Below are positions 17,459 through 27,251 of a stretch of 42,357 nt of DNA, in pieces (positions within the stretch are counted from its first letter, which is position 1; every line of letters starts with the position of its first letter). This DNA is from Gloeocapsopsis crepidinum LEGE 06123 (lineage in GTDB: Bacteria; Cyanobacteriota; Cyanobacteriia; Cyanobacteriales; Chroococcidiopsidaceae). The DNA lies in assembly GCF_015207655.1 (NCBI RefSeq), contig NZ_JADEWN010000055.1, forward strand, positions 1 through 42,357, in the 5' to 3' direction. A program made the translations under genes and the position numbers. Under the pieces are notes generated by a model. It made no database searches, had not been told where the DNA came from, and saw only the letters and a program-made list of their open reading frames with translations.

Positions 17459-19615
17459 TTAGGTTGCTGCAAGAACCTCAATAGCGGAAATTGAGGCAAA
17501 GTCTTGTTCAGCTTTAAATTGCAAATTCAGCGTTCCATCATTCACTTGAATGCCATTAATCGGCACCACAACTGCTTTGAGTGCGTCACCACTCGCCGCA
17601 AAAATGTCAAAATTATTCAGTATTGTTTGACCCTCCGCAATCACATCAAAAACTCGTTTGCCTGCACCCCCCGCTGCTCGTCCTGGTGCACCATAGTACA
17701 ATTCAGCAAAATGCAACTTAATATCCACACTTTGGGGTGTACCAATAGGTAAATCTAACGACAACACCCGCGATGACATGGCAATGGTGTTATCTCCCAC
17801 TTTGCCGCGAAAACTTTGATAAAGTGTGCCATCGAGTGTATTAGCAATTGCCGGAGTAGGATTAACCGGACCACCATTGAGTGCGATCGCGCCCTGAGGA
17901 TTGAATAGTCCCGTATCGCCTAACCAGACATTGCCTTGACTATCTATGTATGGTGTGCTGCTCCCTATATTTATTCGATACAGTGCTTGTGCATCATTCT
18001 GGACAACCTGGTTTTTAACTGGTACTCCTTTAAATGTAGTTGCCGAGAAGCCTGGCGAAGCACCAGTAGCAAAATATATGTTGTTGCCAATTCGCCCAGC
18101 AACTCCTGAAGATCTCGGTCCAGGAATAGGCGATAACACAGACCAAGAATCAGCCAGTGGGTCGTAAGCTTTTACTTCGCTGATATCAGTACCATCAGCA
18201 AGCATTCCTCCTGCGATAATAATTTTGCCATCCATTACAAACGTGGAAGCAGAAACATGCGATAGGGCTTGAGGTAAGCTTTTTGCTGACTTCCAAGTAT
18301 TAGTGGCTGGATGATAGACATTCACGGCAGCTTGAGCACCCTCATGTTCTGAACCAACTTGACCGCCAATAGCGTACAGCTTTCCTCCAACAACGGCATC
18401 TGCCATGTGGCTACGAGGATTAGGTAAGGGCGCTAAGTTAGTCCATTGACCACCATTGAGTGGTAAGACCCAGTGAGTGCCTTGATCAATTCTGTTGGCA
18501 TTCACACCGCCAAAGAAGTGCAGTCTGCCATTGAGAACCGATAACTCACCAGATCCTCTAGCTGCAGGTAAAGATGGCATTGCAAACCATTTGTTTTGGA
18601 CAGTGTTATACCGCCATACTTCATTTGTGGCAAAAGTCTGTCCTCGTGGTTCTTTTCCTGGATAGCCACCAGCTAGATAAATATTGTTTCCTGTGACTGC
18701 AATTCCAGCATGACTAATCGCAGTTGGCAAATCTGCTATCCTTTGCCATGTATTTATTACAGGATCATAAGCGTGTGATTGCTTAGTTGGAGTATAAGTG
18801 TTATCAATATATCCACCAAATAGATATAACTTATTATTAGCTACAATACCTGAAGACTCAGTACGACCAAGTGGTGATAGTTTAACATTACTCCAATTAA
18901 TTTGATTAAAGTCAGGGTTAGCACTACCAAGAGAATTGACTCCAAAATAATCAAACGTCACATCCACTTTTTTCGATTGACCCGTGAACGCTAAGATTCC
19001 GGCACGGGACGTTGCACTGTTGGCAAAAAATGACGCTGCCCCCGCACCAATTTGTACTTGTTGCAGTGCAGTTGGTAATGCTGTGTTCGAGTTCACTCGA
19101 TAGGCAGCGTTGATTGTTTTGGACTGCGGGTCGCCTGTCAGATATAAGTCTAGAGTATCGATGCCTGCCCAATTCAAGCCTGTGATTTCACCAATACTTG
19201 CTCCAATGCCATTTTGTTCTTTGTAGAACTGCAACTTCAATTGTTTACCATTGTTGACGACAACTAGCTTGGCATAGTTATCTTGGTCTGAACCCACAAA
19301 GATGCCACCTTGCTTGTATGCCGCGTTAAGGTTGGTGACTGGTCCTTTGAGCCGCGTACTGATGCGAAATGGTTGGGTGATCGTATCTACTGCTACTTGC
19401 AGCGCATTTTTCAGGTTATTTGCTGCGGCGTTGCTGCCTTGAGTTGCGGTTAGTACTAAGCTGCTGCTGGCTGTATCGACATTGATCAAACTCAGGTCAT
19501 AGGCATCGCCTGTGCTGTTTGCTTGGACTGAGCTGAATCCTGTTCCTAATCCGTTTTTATCTGCTACTGTTCCTGGTGTTGTTGTTGAAAAATCTAAGCT
19601 TAAATATGTCGGCAC
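17459..19615 (-). CDS. Large putative secreted protein: LamG-like, kelch propeller and malectin domains
   Basis: From the GTG at 19615 this encodes 718 residues starting MPTYLSLDFS. I chose this start because GGAGGAG at 19623-19629 is 7 nt upstream and because the 19848 remnant starts with near-identical residues; the frame is open to an ATG at 19657. About 1-215 is the shared LamG-like module (GGIFVGSDQDNYAKLVV). About 235-545 holds six kelch-type repeats, each with a Gly-Gly after a hydrophobic strand (KLYLFGGYID, NIYLAGGYPG, RLHFFGGVNA, KLYAIGGQVG, KIIIAGGMLA, NIYFATGASP), giving one six-bladed propeller. About 560-718 is a malectin-like domain ending ASISAIEVLAAT. There is no signal peptide. 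It probably binds glycans outside the cell if exported. Confidence 0.85.
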   Translation of the reverse strand: MPTYLSLDFSTTTPGTVADKNGLGTGFSSVQANSTGDAYDLSLINVDTASSSLVLTATQGSNAAANNLKNALQVAVDTITQPFRISTRLKGPVTNLNAAYKQGGIFVGSDQDNYAKLVVVNNGKQLKLQFYKEQNGIGASIGEITGLNWAGIDTLDLYLTGDPQSKTINAAYRVNSNTALPTALQQVQIGAGAASFFANSATSRAGILAFTGQSKKVDVTFDYFGVNSLGSANPDFNQINWSNVKLSPLGRTESSGIVANNKLYLFGGYIDNTYTPTKQSHAYDPVINTWQRIADLPTAISHAGIAVTGNNIYLAGGYPGKEPRGQTFATNEVWRYNTVQNKWFAMPSLPAARGSGELSVLNGRLHFFGGVNANRIDQGTHWVLPLNGGQWTNLAPLPNPRSHMADAVVGGKLYAIGGQVGSEHEGAQAAVNVYHPATNTWKSAKSLPQALSHVSASTFVMDGKIIIAGGMLADGTDISEVKAYDPLADSWSVLSPIPGPRSSGVAGRIGNNIYFATGASPGFSATTFKGVPVKNQVVQNDAQALYRINIGSSTPYIDSQGNVWLGDTGLFNPQGAIALNGGPVNPTPAIANTLDGTLYQSFRGKVGDNTIAMSSRVLSLDLPIGTPQSVDIKLHFAELYYGAPGRAAGGAGKRVFDVIAEGQTILNNFDIFAASGDALKAVVVPINGIQVNDGTLNLQFKAEQDFASISAIEVLAAT

Positions 19616-19701
19616 GAAAAAACTCCTCCGGTCACTTATGCCGCCTGATAACTTCATAAAAAGTCAATTCACAGGTGGCATAAATTGTATCACTCGTCAC
19701 T

Positions 19702-19848
19702 TTACTCACTAGATGCACTCAAAACCTCAATAGCGGAAATTGAGGCAAAGCTCTTGTTTAGTTCTAAATTGCAAATTCAGCATCCGTTTTTATCTGCTAC
19801 TGTTCCTGGGGTTGCTGCTGAAAAGTCTAAGCTTAAATCAGCAGGCAT
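19702..19848 (-). pseudogene. Deletion remnant of a fourth paralogue of the cargo family
   Basis: Starting from an ATG at 19848 with AAGGAG upstream, the minus strand reads MPADLSLDFSAATPG, TVADKNGC, then stop. The next bases match the far end of the kelch gene: CTGAATTTGCAATTTA, then TTTGCCTCAATTTCCGC and IEVL..., ending at TAA 19702-19704. So the first ~22 codons and last ~30 codons of a homologous gene are joined and about 700 codons are gone. The 3' part is out of frame and also has one inserted base (CAAGAGCTTTGCC against CAAGACTTTGCC in the kelch gene). The start and ribosome site survive, so a 23-residue peptide could still be translated. Confidence 0.85.
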
Positions 19849-19879
19849 GAAGATTCTCCTTTAGCGATCGCTTGTTGTG

Positions 19880-22687
19880 TCAACTTACTTTCAACAGTGA
19901 AATCTGACCTGCAGCACCGCCCTGAATGAGTTCTGCAACGTACAAGTTGCCAGCATTTGTTCTTGTGTCTTCCACTAAATCCAAAGGATCGTTTAACCCA
20001 GAAACAATGCGGGTGACATTTCCTCTAGGAACGTTGCCGTTAGCACCTGGTTCTAGTGCCAATATGTCATTGCCGCCGCTGTACTGTGTAACGAGTAGCT
20101 TGTTTTTCAAAGCACCTCCAAAAGTATTGCTCTTGTATTCAATGGCACCATTGGGTGATTTATTGCGTCCAAAATCGTAAGCAAAGCCTGGGAAGTTAGG
20201 TTCTGGCTGGACACCGACAGGATAACCTGCATATACAGCATTGGTAACAGGATCGACGATTCTCACTACTTCAGCTGGATCGACGCCATTTGTCGGATTA
20301 CCGCCATTGAGAATGTACTCTCCACGTTTGGGATTCGGATGACCGTAGTAACCGCCTTCTACTACTCTATATAAGTAGTCATTTTGAGCAGCAACTTTTT
20401 GTAATGCTTCATTTACCGAAGTTCTCGGGTCATTTGGAGTATTACCATTAGCACCGCTACCGTTTGTCGGTATGTATAAGCTACCGTTGCTATGCCAAAC
20501 TAAGTCGTACGCATTTCGGATACCAGTAGCATAAATTTTGACTGGGGCATTAATGGCAAAAGGATTATAGTTTCCTTGTTTACCGCCGTAGTTTTCGGTT
20601 TGGACATTAAAGCCACCAGTCGGGGCATTTCTGTAAGGATCAATTTGCAAAACCGCAGCAGTTAACAATCTTTCAGGTCGATTTGCCCAAGCTGTATCTG
20701 GCGCACCCAACGCACTATTGCTACCTTGGGTCATGTAAAGTTTACTGTCTGAACCAAACGCGAGGCTATTGCTGAGGTGATCTTTGGCTGAGCGTGGTAA
20801 ACCAACAACATAGTCTTGGATATTGGCATTAAAAGAGTTTGTATTGGAATTAAGAACCAGCTTGGAGATGGCACCTGTAAAGTCTTTTGCTGGTTGAGGA
20901 AAAAGTGGATCGTTATGCGAAATCCAAAGATTGTTGGGGTTGTTGGGGTCGAAGGCAATACCAATAATTGCGCGACCATCTAGCTTTGCTGGTGCAAAAG
21001 TCTGCAAATTTGATAATTGACCCGAACCTGTATCGATGTTCCAACGGCGGATTTTGCCATCGAGTCCAGCAGCATATAATTTGCCATCAGGACCAACAGT
21101 TAAACTTGCTAGTGGAGCACCTTGGTATACAGATTGTTTTGTAAAGTTAACTCGAAAGTCAATTGGGTTGGTAGTCGTGTTTCCTGTATTAAACGTGAAA
21201 CTACTCGTGTTGAAGCTTGTACCCGATTCGTCTTTGACGTTGTTTGTAACAATGAAGGTGTAGTTAGTGTTAGGGGCTAAATTCTGACTAGGTTGGTAGA
21301 CAATAACATCATTGCCGCCACTTGTTCCCACAAGTCCAGGAACTTGTTGACCATCTTTTGTTCGATACAGTTTTACAGTTGATGCATTTAAGCTATTAGC
21401 TTCAACACCTATGCCTGCACGCGCCAGCGCTACATCTACATTAATCGATGTATTGAGATATGCTCTACCCTGTGTATCGCGATCAACTGCAAATCCTGTA
21501 ATGTTAGGGTGTTTTCCTGGGGTGATGTTAAAGATTTCGATGAAGTTGATTTTGGTGTTAGTTCCACCAATCGCATCAATTGTCAACCTACCATCGTTGA
21601 CATTCACTTTAACGGTTTCTAGCTTGTATTCTTGCAGCGCATTGCTCTGAAATTTGTCAATTGCAGTCACGCCTTCAACGCGAATCGTATGCTTGCTGTC
21701 ATAAACTCCATTGGGGTTTGGTTCATCACCAACGCTGACACTCACGCTGTACAGTCCATTCGGAACTGCCATTTCCCAAGCTGCCGCAGGGCTATTGGGA
21801 TACTGCATATGCAGTAAGGTATCAATACGTTGTTCTACACCAAGGCGATTGCGATCGCGGGCAAATTGCCCAATGTTTAAAGGTGTACTTGTTCCATTTC
21901 TAACCCAACCATAGCCACGAACGTTATTGAATCCTGCGCCATTGTCTTTGACATAGCCTGATGGTAGATTCGCGTTGTTGGGTTGAAAGTTAATTTTGAT
22001 CTCTTGAGCAATACTAAACTGATCGAATGCAACTGCGACATTGGGTGCATTTGTTGTAGAAGCTAAGATACCAGCCCTCGTGTTACCAGAATTAGCGATA
22101 AAGAAGGGTGTATTTGCCTTGATTGTGGCAGACTGATTGACGACAGTAGCTGGTGCTGTATTTGAATTAACGCGGTAAGCTGCCTTAAATGTTCTTGTAT
22201 CAGGATCTCCTGTAAGAGATAGATCCAGCGTATTAATATTGCTCCAATTGAGATTAGAAATTTCTCCAATACTTGAGCCTACTCCGTTTTCTTCTTTGAA
22301 AAACTGAAGTCTCAAGCCATTCGCACCACCAGTATTGATGACAACAAGCTTGACATAATTATCTTGATCCGAGCCAAAAAAAACGCCGCCTTGCTGAAAG
22401 GCAGTTGCAAATTTAGTGGGCGATCCTTGTAACCGCGTGCTAATCGTAAATGGTTTAGTGTCATCAATTCCGCGCTGTAGTGCGTTTTTTAGTGAGTTGT
22501 TTGTCCAGGCACTACTACCCTTTGTTGCAGTTAGAGTTAGTTTTTTAGCGGTCGTGTCGAGATCAATTTGACTCGGTTGATATTGATCCCCACTGCTGTT
22601 AGGCTCTACAGATGTGAATCCGGTGCCTTGACCATCTTTATCTACAACTGTGTTAGGAATCGCGAAAGAAAAATCAAGGTTTAACAT
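19880..22687 (-). CDS. Large putative secreted protein: LamG-like, malectin, Ig and sugar-dehydrogenase-like propeller
   Basis: A 935-residue protein, first gene of the leftward operon; TAAGGA precedes the ATG at 22687. About 1-225 is the shared LamG-like module (GGVFFGSDQDNYVKLVV, LQFFKEENGVGSS). About 230-390 is malectin-like (KINFQPNNAN, NGLYSVSVSVGDEPN, TKINFIEIF). About 395-500 is a bacterial Ig-like domain (NYTFIVTNNVKDESG). About 515-935 resembles a glucose/sorbosone dehydrogenase-type beta-propeller (SLTVGPDGKLYAAGLDGKIRRW, GIAFDPNNPNNLWISHND, LYIPTNGSGANG, GYYGHPNPKRGEY, LLVTQYSGGND). I did not verify PQQ- or metal-binding residues, so catalysis is open. Unlike its two neighbours it lacks a C-terminal malectin domain. 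No signal peptide is seen; type I export is inferred. Confidence 0.85.
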   Translation of the reverse strand: MLNLDFSFAIPNTVVDKDGQGTGFTSVEPNSSGDQYQPSQIDLDTTAKKLTLTATKGSSAWTNNSLKNALQRGIDDTKPFTISTRLQGSPTKFATAFQQGGVFFGSDQDNYVKLVVINTGGANGLRLQFFKEENGVGSSIGEISNLNWSNINTLDLSLTGDPDTRTFKAAYRVNSNTAPATVVNQSATIKANTPFFIANSGNTRAGILASTTNAPNVAVAFDQFSIAQEIKINFQPNNANLPSGYVKDNGAGFNNVRGYGWVRNGTSTPLNIGQFARDRNRLGVEQRIDTLLHMQYPNSPAAAWEMAVPNGLYSVSVSVGDEPNPNGVYDSKHTIRVEGVTAIDKFQSNALQEYKLETVKVNVNDGRLTIDAIGGTNTKINFIEIFNITPGKHPNITGFAVDRDTQGRAYLNTSINVDVALARAGIGVEANSLNASTVKLYRTKDGQQVPGLVGTSGGNDVIVYQPSQNLAPNTNYTFIVTNNVKDESGTSFNTSSFTFNTGNTTTNPIDFRVNFTKQSVYQGAPLASLTVGPDGKLYAAGLDGKIRRWNIDTGSGQLSNLQTFAPAKLDGRAIIGIAFDPNNPNNLWISHNDPLFPQPAKDFTGAISKLVLNSNTNSFNANIQDYVVGLPRSAKDHLSNSLAFGSDSKLYMTQGSNSALGAPDTAWANRPERLLTAAVLQIDPYRNAPTGGFNVQTENYGGKQGNYNPFAINAPVKIYATGIRNAYDLVWHSNGSLYIPTNGSGANGNTPNDPRTSVNEALQKVAAQNDYLYRVVEGGYYGHPNPKRGEYILNGGNPTNGVDPAEVVRIVDPVTNAVYAGYPVGVQPEPNFPGFAYDFGRNKSPNGAIEYKSNTFGGALKNKLLVTQYSGGNDILALEPGANGNVPRGNVTRIVSGLNDPLDLVEDTRTNAGNLYVAELIQGGAAGQISLLKVS

Positions 22688-23405
22688 TAGAAATCCTTAA
22701 TTATTTGACATAGCTAGTACTGCCAGACGCTAATAACGTAGCAATGTTGAATTGGGGCAGTACACAGAAGTAAGTAAGCCATACTTACACTTTTAAGAAA
22801 AGTAAGAATATTTCAGGTGTTAAGAGCTAATGTCTCATCGTGAATTAATTTGTGAATCTGCAACGCCTAATAGTGATTTCATGCAACTTTCAGCTGAACT
22901 AGCTCGGCTGAATTTCACATAACCCGATAGGACATACGTAGTATTTTTACGCGGATACTCCCCAGCACAGAAGTGTCTTACTTACTATCACAGAAATCTT
23001 TACCAAATCTTCATAGAATATGTGGAAATGCCTTGTCGTTCACATAAATCTTTATTAAATCTTTATACTTTTGGAGGTCAACGCCTAGTACCATCATATT
23101 TTATTTATACTATCCTAGTAAAATTACTTAATTTACTTTAATTAGATGTAATAAATATATCTTAAAAATGAAGTAGCTTAATAAAATATTTATATTTCTC
23201 AGGAGCTATTTAGGGGAATTTAAGGTTCATTGTTAAAAGTCATTAAGACTAATGGCTTGGAGCATCTCCCCTGTCTCAAGCACATCGAACATTACCATAT
23301 CAGTCTCCGAAATAGCTGCAACAGATCATAATTTTCCCGTACTCTCTTTGTTCTACACGTGGCAACTCTGAAGAGAACAGAATTGAATCACAGAGAAAGG
23401 CAGCA
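22688..23405. other. Upstream region of the cargo operon, 718 bp
   Basis: It lies between the 3' end of dnaE and the first cargo gene, both leftward, so it should contain the cargo promoter. The part around 23090-23200 is very AT-rich. Two pairs of AAATCTT repeats at 22994-23063 are the only regular structure I found. No tRNA or small ORF with a convincing ribosome site was seen. Confidence 0.5.
22994..23063. promoter_or_regulatory. Two pairs of 11-bp-spaced AAATCTT direct repeats
   Basis: Exact AAATCTT copies begin at 22994, 23005, 23046 and 23057. The spacing within each pair is 11 bp and between pairs 52 bp, about five helical turns. Tandem repeats with 11-bp period are the usual site form of OmpR/PhoB-type response regulators. 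They are about 310-375 bp upstream of the first cargo gene. The regulator is unknown. Confidence 0.4.
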
Positions 23406-26400
23406 TTAAAATTGACTAGCAATTGGTTGAGTGTAAGCAGAAAAGCTTGCAGTTTTAAGCATTTCTACCGTTGCTTGACCATTTTGCACCCAAAACTGAC
23501 GCCCGAAGCGGACTAATTGATTGCGATCGCCTGATTTTACTAGCGCCAAAACAGGAATCTTTGCCTTATCTTTCTCACCTAACTGTTCTTGTAAAATAGT
23601 TTTCAAGCGGTGTTGATAATCAAGAGTTGCCGCTTGCTGAGGATCGAGTTCCACCATAACTAGCTGCACAGTTTCAATTGATTCAGCATCTTCTACAATC
23701 AACTGAAGTTGGTCATCACGGCGATCTACTTTACCCCAGACGACCATTCTGGCATCAGCAACGAGTGATGTGCCGATACGTTCGTAAGCTTTTGGAAATA
23801 CAACGGCTTCAGTTTGTCCAGTTAAATCTTCTATTTGTAAAATTGCCATGCGATCGCCTTTTTTAGTGACTACTGGTTTAATATTAGTCACCATGACCAC
23901 GGCACACACCAAAGTACTATCTTTTTGATCGCCCAATTGCGATAGATTTATCGGCGATAAAATTTGTGCCCGAGAACGAAGAGACTTCAACGGATGATCG
24001 GAAACGTAAAAACCAAGTAATTCTTTTTCCCATCGCAGTTTTTCCATAGGTGGGTAGTCTGCAACAGAAGGGGCTTTGGGTGCTAATTCATAACTAGTAT
24101 TATCGTCATTATTAGTTGTCCCACTCCAATCAAACAAATTAACTTGACCACTCGCACGATCTTTCGCACGCGATTGCGCCCAATCGATTGCTAACTCAAG
24201 GTCTTGCATCAGTTGGTTGCGATTAGCTTCGAGTTTATCAAAAGCACCGCAATGAATTAAAGCTTCTAAGGTACGGCGATTCACAGCACGCAGATCGACG
24301 CGATCGCACAAATCGGCAAGAGATTGAAATTCACCGCCCTCGTTACGGGCTTCTAAAATCCATGCGATCGCTCCTTGTCCAACATTTCTGACAGCTGATA
24401 AGCCAAACAAAATTTTACCGGCTACAGGTGTAAAATCCACCCCAGAACGGTTAATATCTGGTGGTTCAATCTGAATATTCATATTCAGACACGTAGAAAG
24501 ATATTTTTGGAGCTTATCCGTATCACCGCTGTTCGCTGTCAGCAGTGCTGCCATGTATTCTACAGGGTAATTTGCTTTTAAATATGCAGTTTGATAAGTG
24601 ACATAACCGTAAGCAGTCGAATGGGATTTGTTAAAACAGTATTCAGCGAACTTGACCATTTGGTCAAACAACTCTTCAGCGACTTGTTTTCTTACACCAT
24701 TTTTAGCTGCACCATCCACAAAAGCTTCTCGATGTTTTTGCATCTCGGAAACTTTCTTTTTACCCATAGCCCGCCGTAAAAGATCTGCTTGTCCTAAAGA
24801 ATATCCTGCTAAATCTTGAGCCATTTTCATGATTTGCTCTTGATAGACTAAGACTGCATAAGTTTCATTTAATATTGGCTCTAATAGTGGATGAATGTAG
24901 TCTAATTCTTCGCGACCATGCTTGCGGTTAATAAACTTAGGAATAAGCCCAGCATCGAGGGGTCCAGGACGATATAATGCCAAAATTGAAGAAATGTCTT
25001 CAATACACGAAGGCTTTAAATCGCGAACAATTTGCCGCATTCCTGAAGATTCAAGTTGAAAAATTCCTTCTAGTTCTCCTTCTTCAAGAACTTTATAGGT
25101 TTTTTGAACTTCTTGCGGCATTTTTTTGACTTCGCCCTTAGCTAAGATTTTTTGAACCTTTCTTTCTTCCAAGGGTAGATAGTCGGGATCAATCTCGATA
25201 TTTTGGTTTTGTTTGATTAACTCGATTGTTTTCTGAATAAGAGTTAAATTCTTCAATCCCAAAAAGTCCATCTTCAGCAATCCCAGTGATTCCAAATCTT
25301 CCATAAAATACTGGGTGATAACTGAACCATCATTATTTTTTTGCAATGGAACAATCTCATCTAAAGGTTCCGAAGAAATAACAACTCCTGCAGCATGAAC
25401 GCCAAAGGTTTTGTTAGTTCCTTCAATCCGAATTGCCATATCAACCCAGTGACGGACTTTAGGATCATTTTGATATTTTTCTTTAAACTCTGGTGCTGGA
25501 GTTGCATCAGAAATCATCACAGCAAGCTTAGTTGGCTTACCACGCACTACAGGAATTAGCTTTGCCATCCGGTCAGCCTCACCATAGGGAATATCTAATA
25601 CCCGTGCCACGTCTTTTAAAACAGCTTTAGAAGTAAGACGGTTAAAAGTAATAATTTGGGCGACTCGATCTGTTCCATATTTTCGTGTTACATATTCAAT
25701 AACTTCATCGCGTCTTTCGATACAGAAATCTGTATCAATATCAGGCATTGATTTGCGTTCAGGATTCAAAAAGCGCTCAAACAGTAATCCGTGATGAACA
25801 GGGTCAATATTTGTAATTCTTAAAGCATAAGCGACTAAAGAACCGGCTGCAGAACCCCGTCCAGGACCTACAGGAATCTGATGATCTCTAGCATACTTAA
25901 TATAGTCCCAAACAACTAAAAAGTACGTAGAAAAACCCATTTGTTGGATCATCTTTAGTTCATAATCCAACCTTTCTTTATATGTTGGATCAATTTCACT
26001 GCGCGATCGCTTTCTGAAGCGTTCTAACATTCCCTCCCAGACGACTTCTTCTAGAAAAGTATCGGCGGTATGTCCTGCGGGAACTGGATAATTAGGAATT
26101 CGCGGTTCGCCCATGATATGGTAAGGTTCAACCTTATCAGCAATTTCCAACGTGGTGGCGATCGCTTCTTGAATCACATCATCAGGTAAATGATCGCGAA
26201 ACAGCTGACTCATCTCTTCTGCAGATTTGAGATACTCTGTCCCGCTGTATCGCATCCGTTTATCTTCTGCAATGAGTTTTCCAGTTTGAATGCACAACAA
26301 AGCGTCGTGTGCTTCTACGTCGAAGCAAGAAATATAATGCGAATCGTTTGTAGCAATAAACTTAATATTTAATTCTCGGGCAATTTTAATAATTTCAATA

Positions 26401-26960
26401 TTAACAATTCGGTCTTCTTGGGAGCCGTGGTCTTGAATTTCTAAATAATAATCATCACCAAATATATCCTTATATTCCTGTGCTACTTTCCGTGCAATAT
26501 CTAATCTGCCTCGCAGAATTGCTTGCGGTACTTCTCCACCTAAACAAGCACTAGTAACAATTAGTCCTTCATGATATTCTTTTAATAGCTCTTTATTCAC
26601 ACAAGGGCGCGAGAAAATTCCTTTACCTTGAATACCTTTAAGGTGAGAAATTGTTGTTAATTTAACAAGATTTTTGTAACCCTTTGTGTTTTTTGCTAAA
26701 ACAACTTGGTGATAACGAGGGCGACGTTTTTTCTCCTCAATATCTCCATTGATAACATACATTTCATTGCCAATAATGGGCTTAACGTTTTTGTTTCGGC
26801 AAATTTTAATAAGTTCGATTGCACCATACATGACACCGTGATCGGTCAGCGCGATCGCTTTCATGCCTAACTCATTGGCTCGTTCAATGAGTGCAGGTAT
26901 TTGACTTGCACCATCGAGTAAACTGTAATCACTATGAATGTGTAAACCAACAAAAGACAT
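23406..26960 (-). CDS. dnaE: DNA polymerase III alpha subunit, contiguous
   Basis: Replicative polymerase catalytic subunit, 1184 residues. The N-terminal PHP domain starts [19 protein letters not shown] and includes [10 protein letters not shown]. The polymerase core has PDIDTDF with the catalytic aspartates, [14 protein letters not shown] and YRPGPLDAG. The C-terminal part contains helix-hairpin-helix ([10 protein letters not shown]) and OB-fold regions ([19 protein letters not shown]). In many cyanobacteria dnaE is broken into two genes by a split intein between Tyr and Cys of the sequence EY/CFN. Here [12 protein letters not shown] is uninterrupted, with the junction at Tyr774/Cys775 (plus positions 24639/24638), so a single polypeptide is made without trans-splicing. 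The gene is monocistronic or first before hicB's opposite side; the upstream gap to hicB is only 34 bp, so hicB may be cotranscribed. Confidence 0.97.
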   Translation of the reverse strand: MSFVGLHIHSDYSLLDGASQIPALIERANELGMKAIALTDHGVMYGAIELIKICRNKNVKPIIGNEMYVINGDIEEKKRRPRYHQVVLAKNTKGYKNLVKLTTISHLKGIQGKGIFSRPCVNKELLKEYHEGLIVTSACLGGEVPQAILRGRLDIARKVAQEYKDIFGDDYYLEIQDHGSQEDRIVNIEIIKIARELNIKFIATNDSHYISCFDVEAHDALLCIQTGKLIAEDKRMRYSGTEYLKSAEEMSQLFRDHLPDDVIQEAIATTLEIADKVEPYHIMGEPRIPNYPVPAGHTADTFLEEVVWEGMLERFRKRSRSEIDPTYKERLDYELKMIQQMGFSTYFLVVWDYIKYARDHQIPVGPGRGSAAGSLVAYALRITNIDPVHHGLLFERFLNPERKSMPDIDTDFCIERRDEVIEYVTRKYGTDRVAQIITFNRLTSKAVLKDVARVLDIPYGEADRMAKLIPVVRGKPTKLAVMISDATPAPEFKEKYQNDPKVRHWVDMAIRIEGTNKTFGVHAAGVVISSEPLDEIVPLQKNNDGSVITQYFMEDLESLGLLKMDFLGLKNLTLIQKTIELIKQNQNIEIDPDYLPLEERKVQKILAKGEVKKMPQEVQKTYKVLEEGELEGIFQLESSGMRQIVRDLKPSCIEDISSILALYRPGPLDAGLIPKFINRKHGREELDYIHPLLEPILNETYAVLVYQEQIMKMAQDLAGYSLGQADLLRRAMGKKKVSEMQKHREAFVDGAAKNGVRKQVAEELFDQMVKFAEYCFNKSHSTAYGYVTYQTAYLKANYPVEYMAALLTANSGDTDKLQKYLSTCLNMNIQIEPPDINRSGVDFTPVAGKILFGLSAVRNVGQGAIAWILEARNEGGEFQSLADLCDRVDLRAVNRRTLEALIHCGAFDKLEANRNQLMQDLELAIDWAQSRAKDRASGQVNLFDWSGTTNNDDNTSYELAPKAPSVADYPPMEKLRWEKELLGFYVSDHPLKSLRSRAQILSPINLSQLGDQKDSTLVCAVVMVTNIKPVVTKKGDRMAILQIEDLTGQTEAVVFPKAYERIGTSLVADARMVVWGKVDRRDDQLQLIVEDAESIETVQLVMVELDPQQAATLDYQHRLKTILQEQLGEKDKAKIPVLALVKSGDRNQLVRFGRQFWVQNGQATVEMLKTASFSAYTQPIASQF

Positions 26961-26994
26961 AAACTTTATAATAAGAGAATTAAATAACTAAGAT

Positions 26995-27219
26995 TTAAGC
27001 CACTTGAAACGACTTTCCTACAGTTAAAGGTTCTGGCAAAATTTCACCATCTTCTACTACTGATTCTACTAAAAGTTCTAAAACTTCTTGAGCATTTTTC
27101 AGAGCTTCTTTATAGGTGTCCCCGTGAGTGACTGGCTGCATCATATCTTTAAATTCAGGTAGGATGACAACAAAACATTGATCCTCGTCCGACCACTGAA
27201 TAATAATAGTGTATTTCAT
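26995..27219 (-). CDS. hicB: HicB-family antitoxin (orphan)
   Basis: A 74-residue HicB-like protein: MKYTIIIQWSDEDQCFVV, then PEFKDMMQPVTHGDTYKEALKNAQEVLELLVES. This is the partial RNase H-like fold that in HicAB systems binds and neutralises the HicA mRNA interferase. AGGAG lies 8-9 nt before the ATG at 27219. There is no separate DNA-binding C-terminus. Its partner just upstream (27252-27438) is a pseudogene, so it no longer has a local toxin. It lies 34 bp upstream of dnaE and could be read as its leader gene. Confidence 0.85.
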   Translation of the reverse strand: MKYTIIIQWSDEDQCFVVILPEFKDMMQPVTHGDTYKEALKNAQEVLELLVESVVEDGEILPEPLTVGKSFQVA

Positions 27220-27251
27220 TCTTCTATCTCCTTTTCACTTATTTGTTTTAA

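Noticed and set aside
19616-19657. ATG at 19657 as the start of the kelch protein
   Set aside because: The GTG at 19615 has GGAGGAG at the right distance and matches the N-termini of the paralogues; the longer start would add 14 residues unlike them.
14904-22687. RTX (GGxGxDxUx) calcium-binding repeats in the putative cargo proteins
   Set aside because: I read all three for the nonapeptide pattern and found none; SGGNDV-type matches are isolated.
22688-23405. tRNA or small RNA gene upstream of the cargo operon
   Set aside because: No T-loop consensus or cloverleaf could be built by eye; remaining structure is AT-rich noise plus the AAATCTT repeats.
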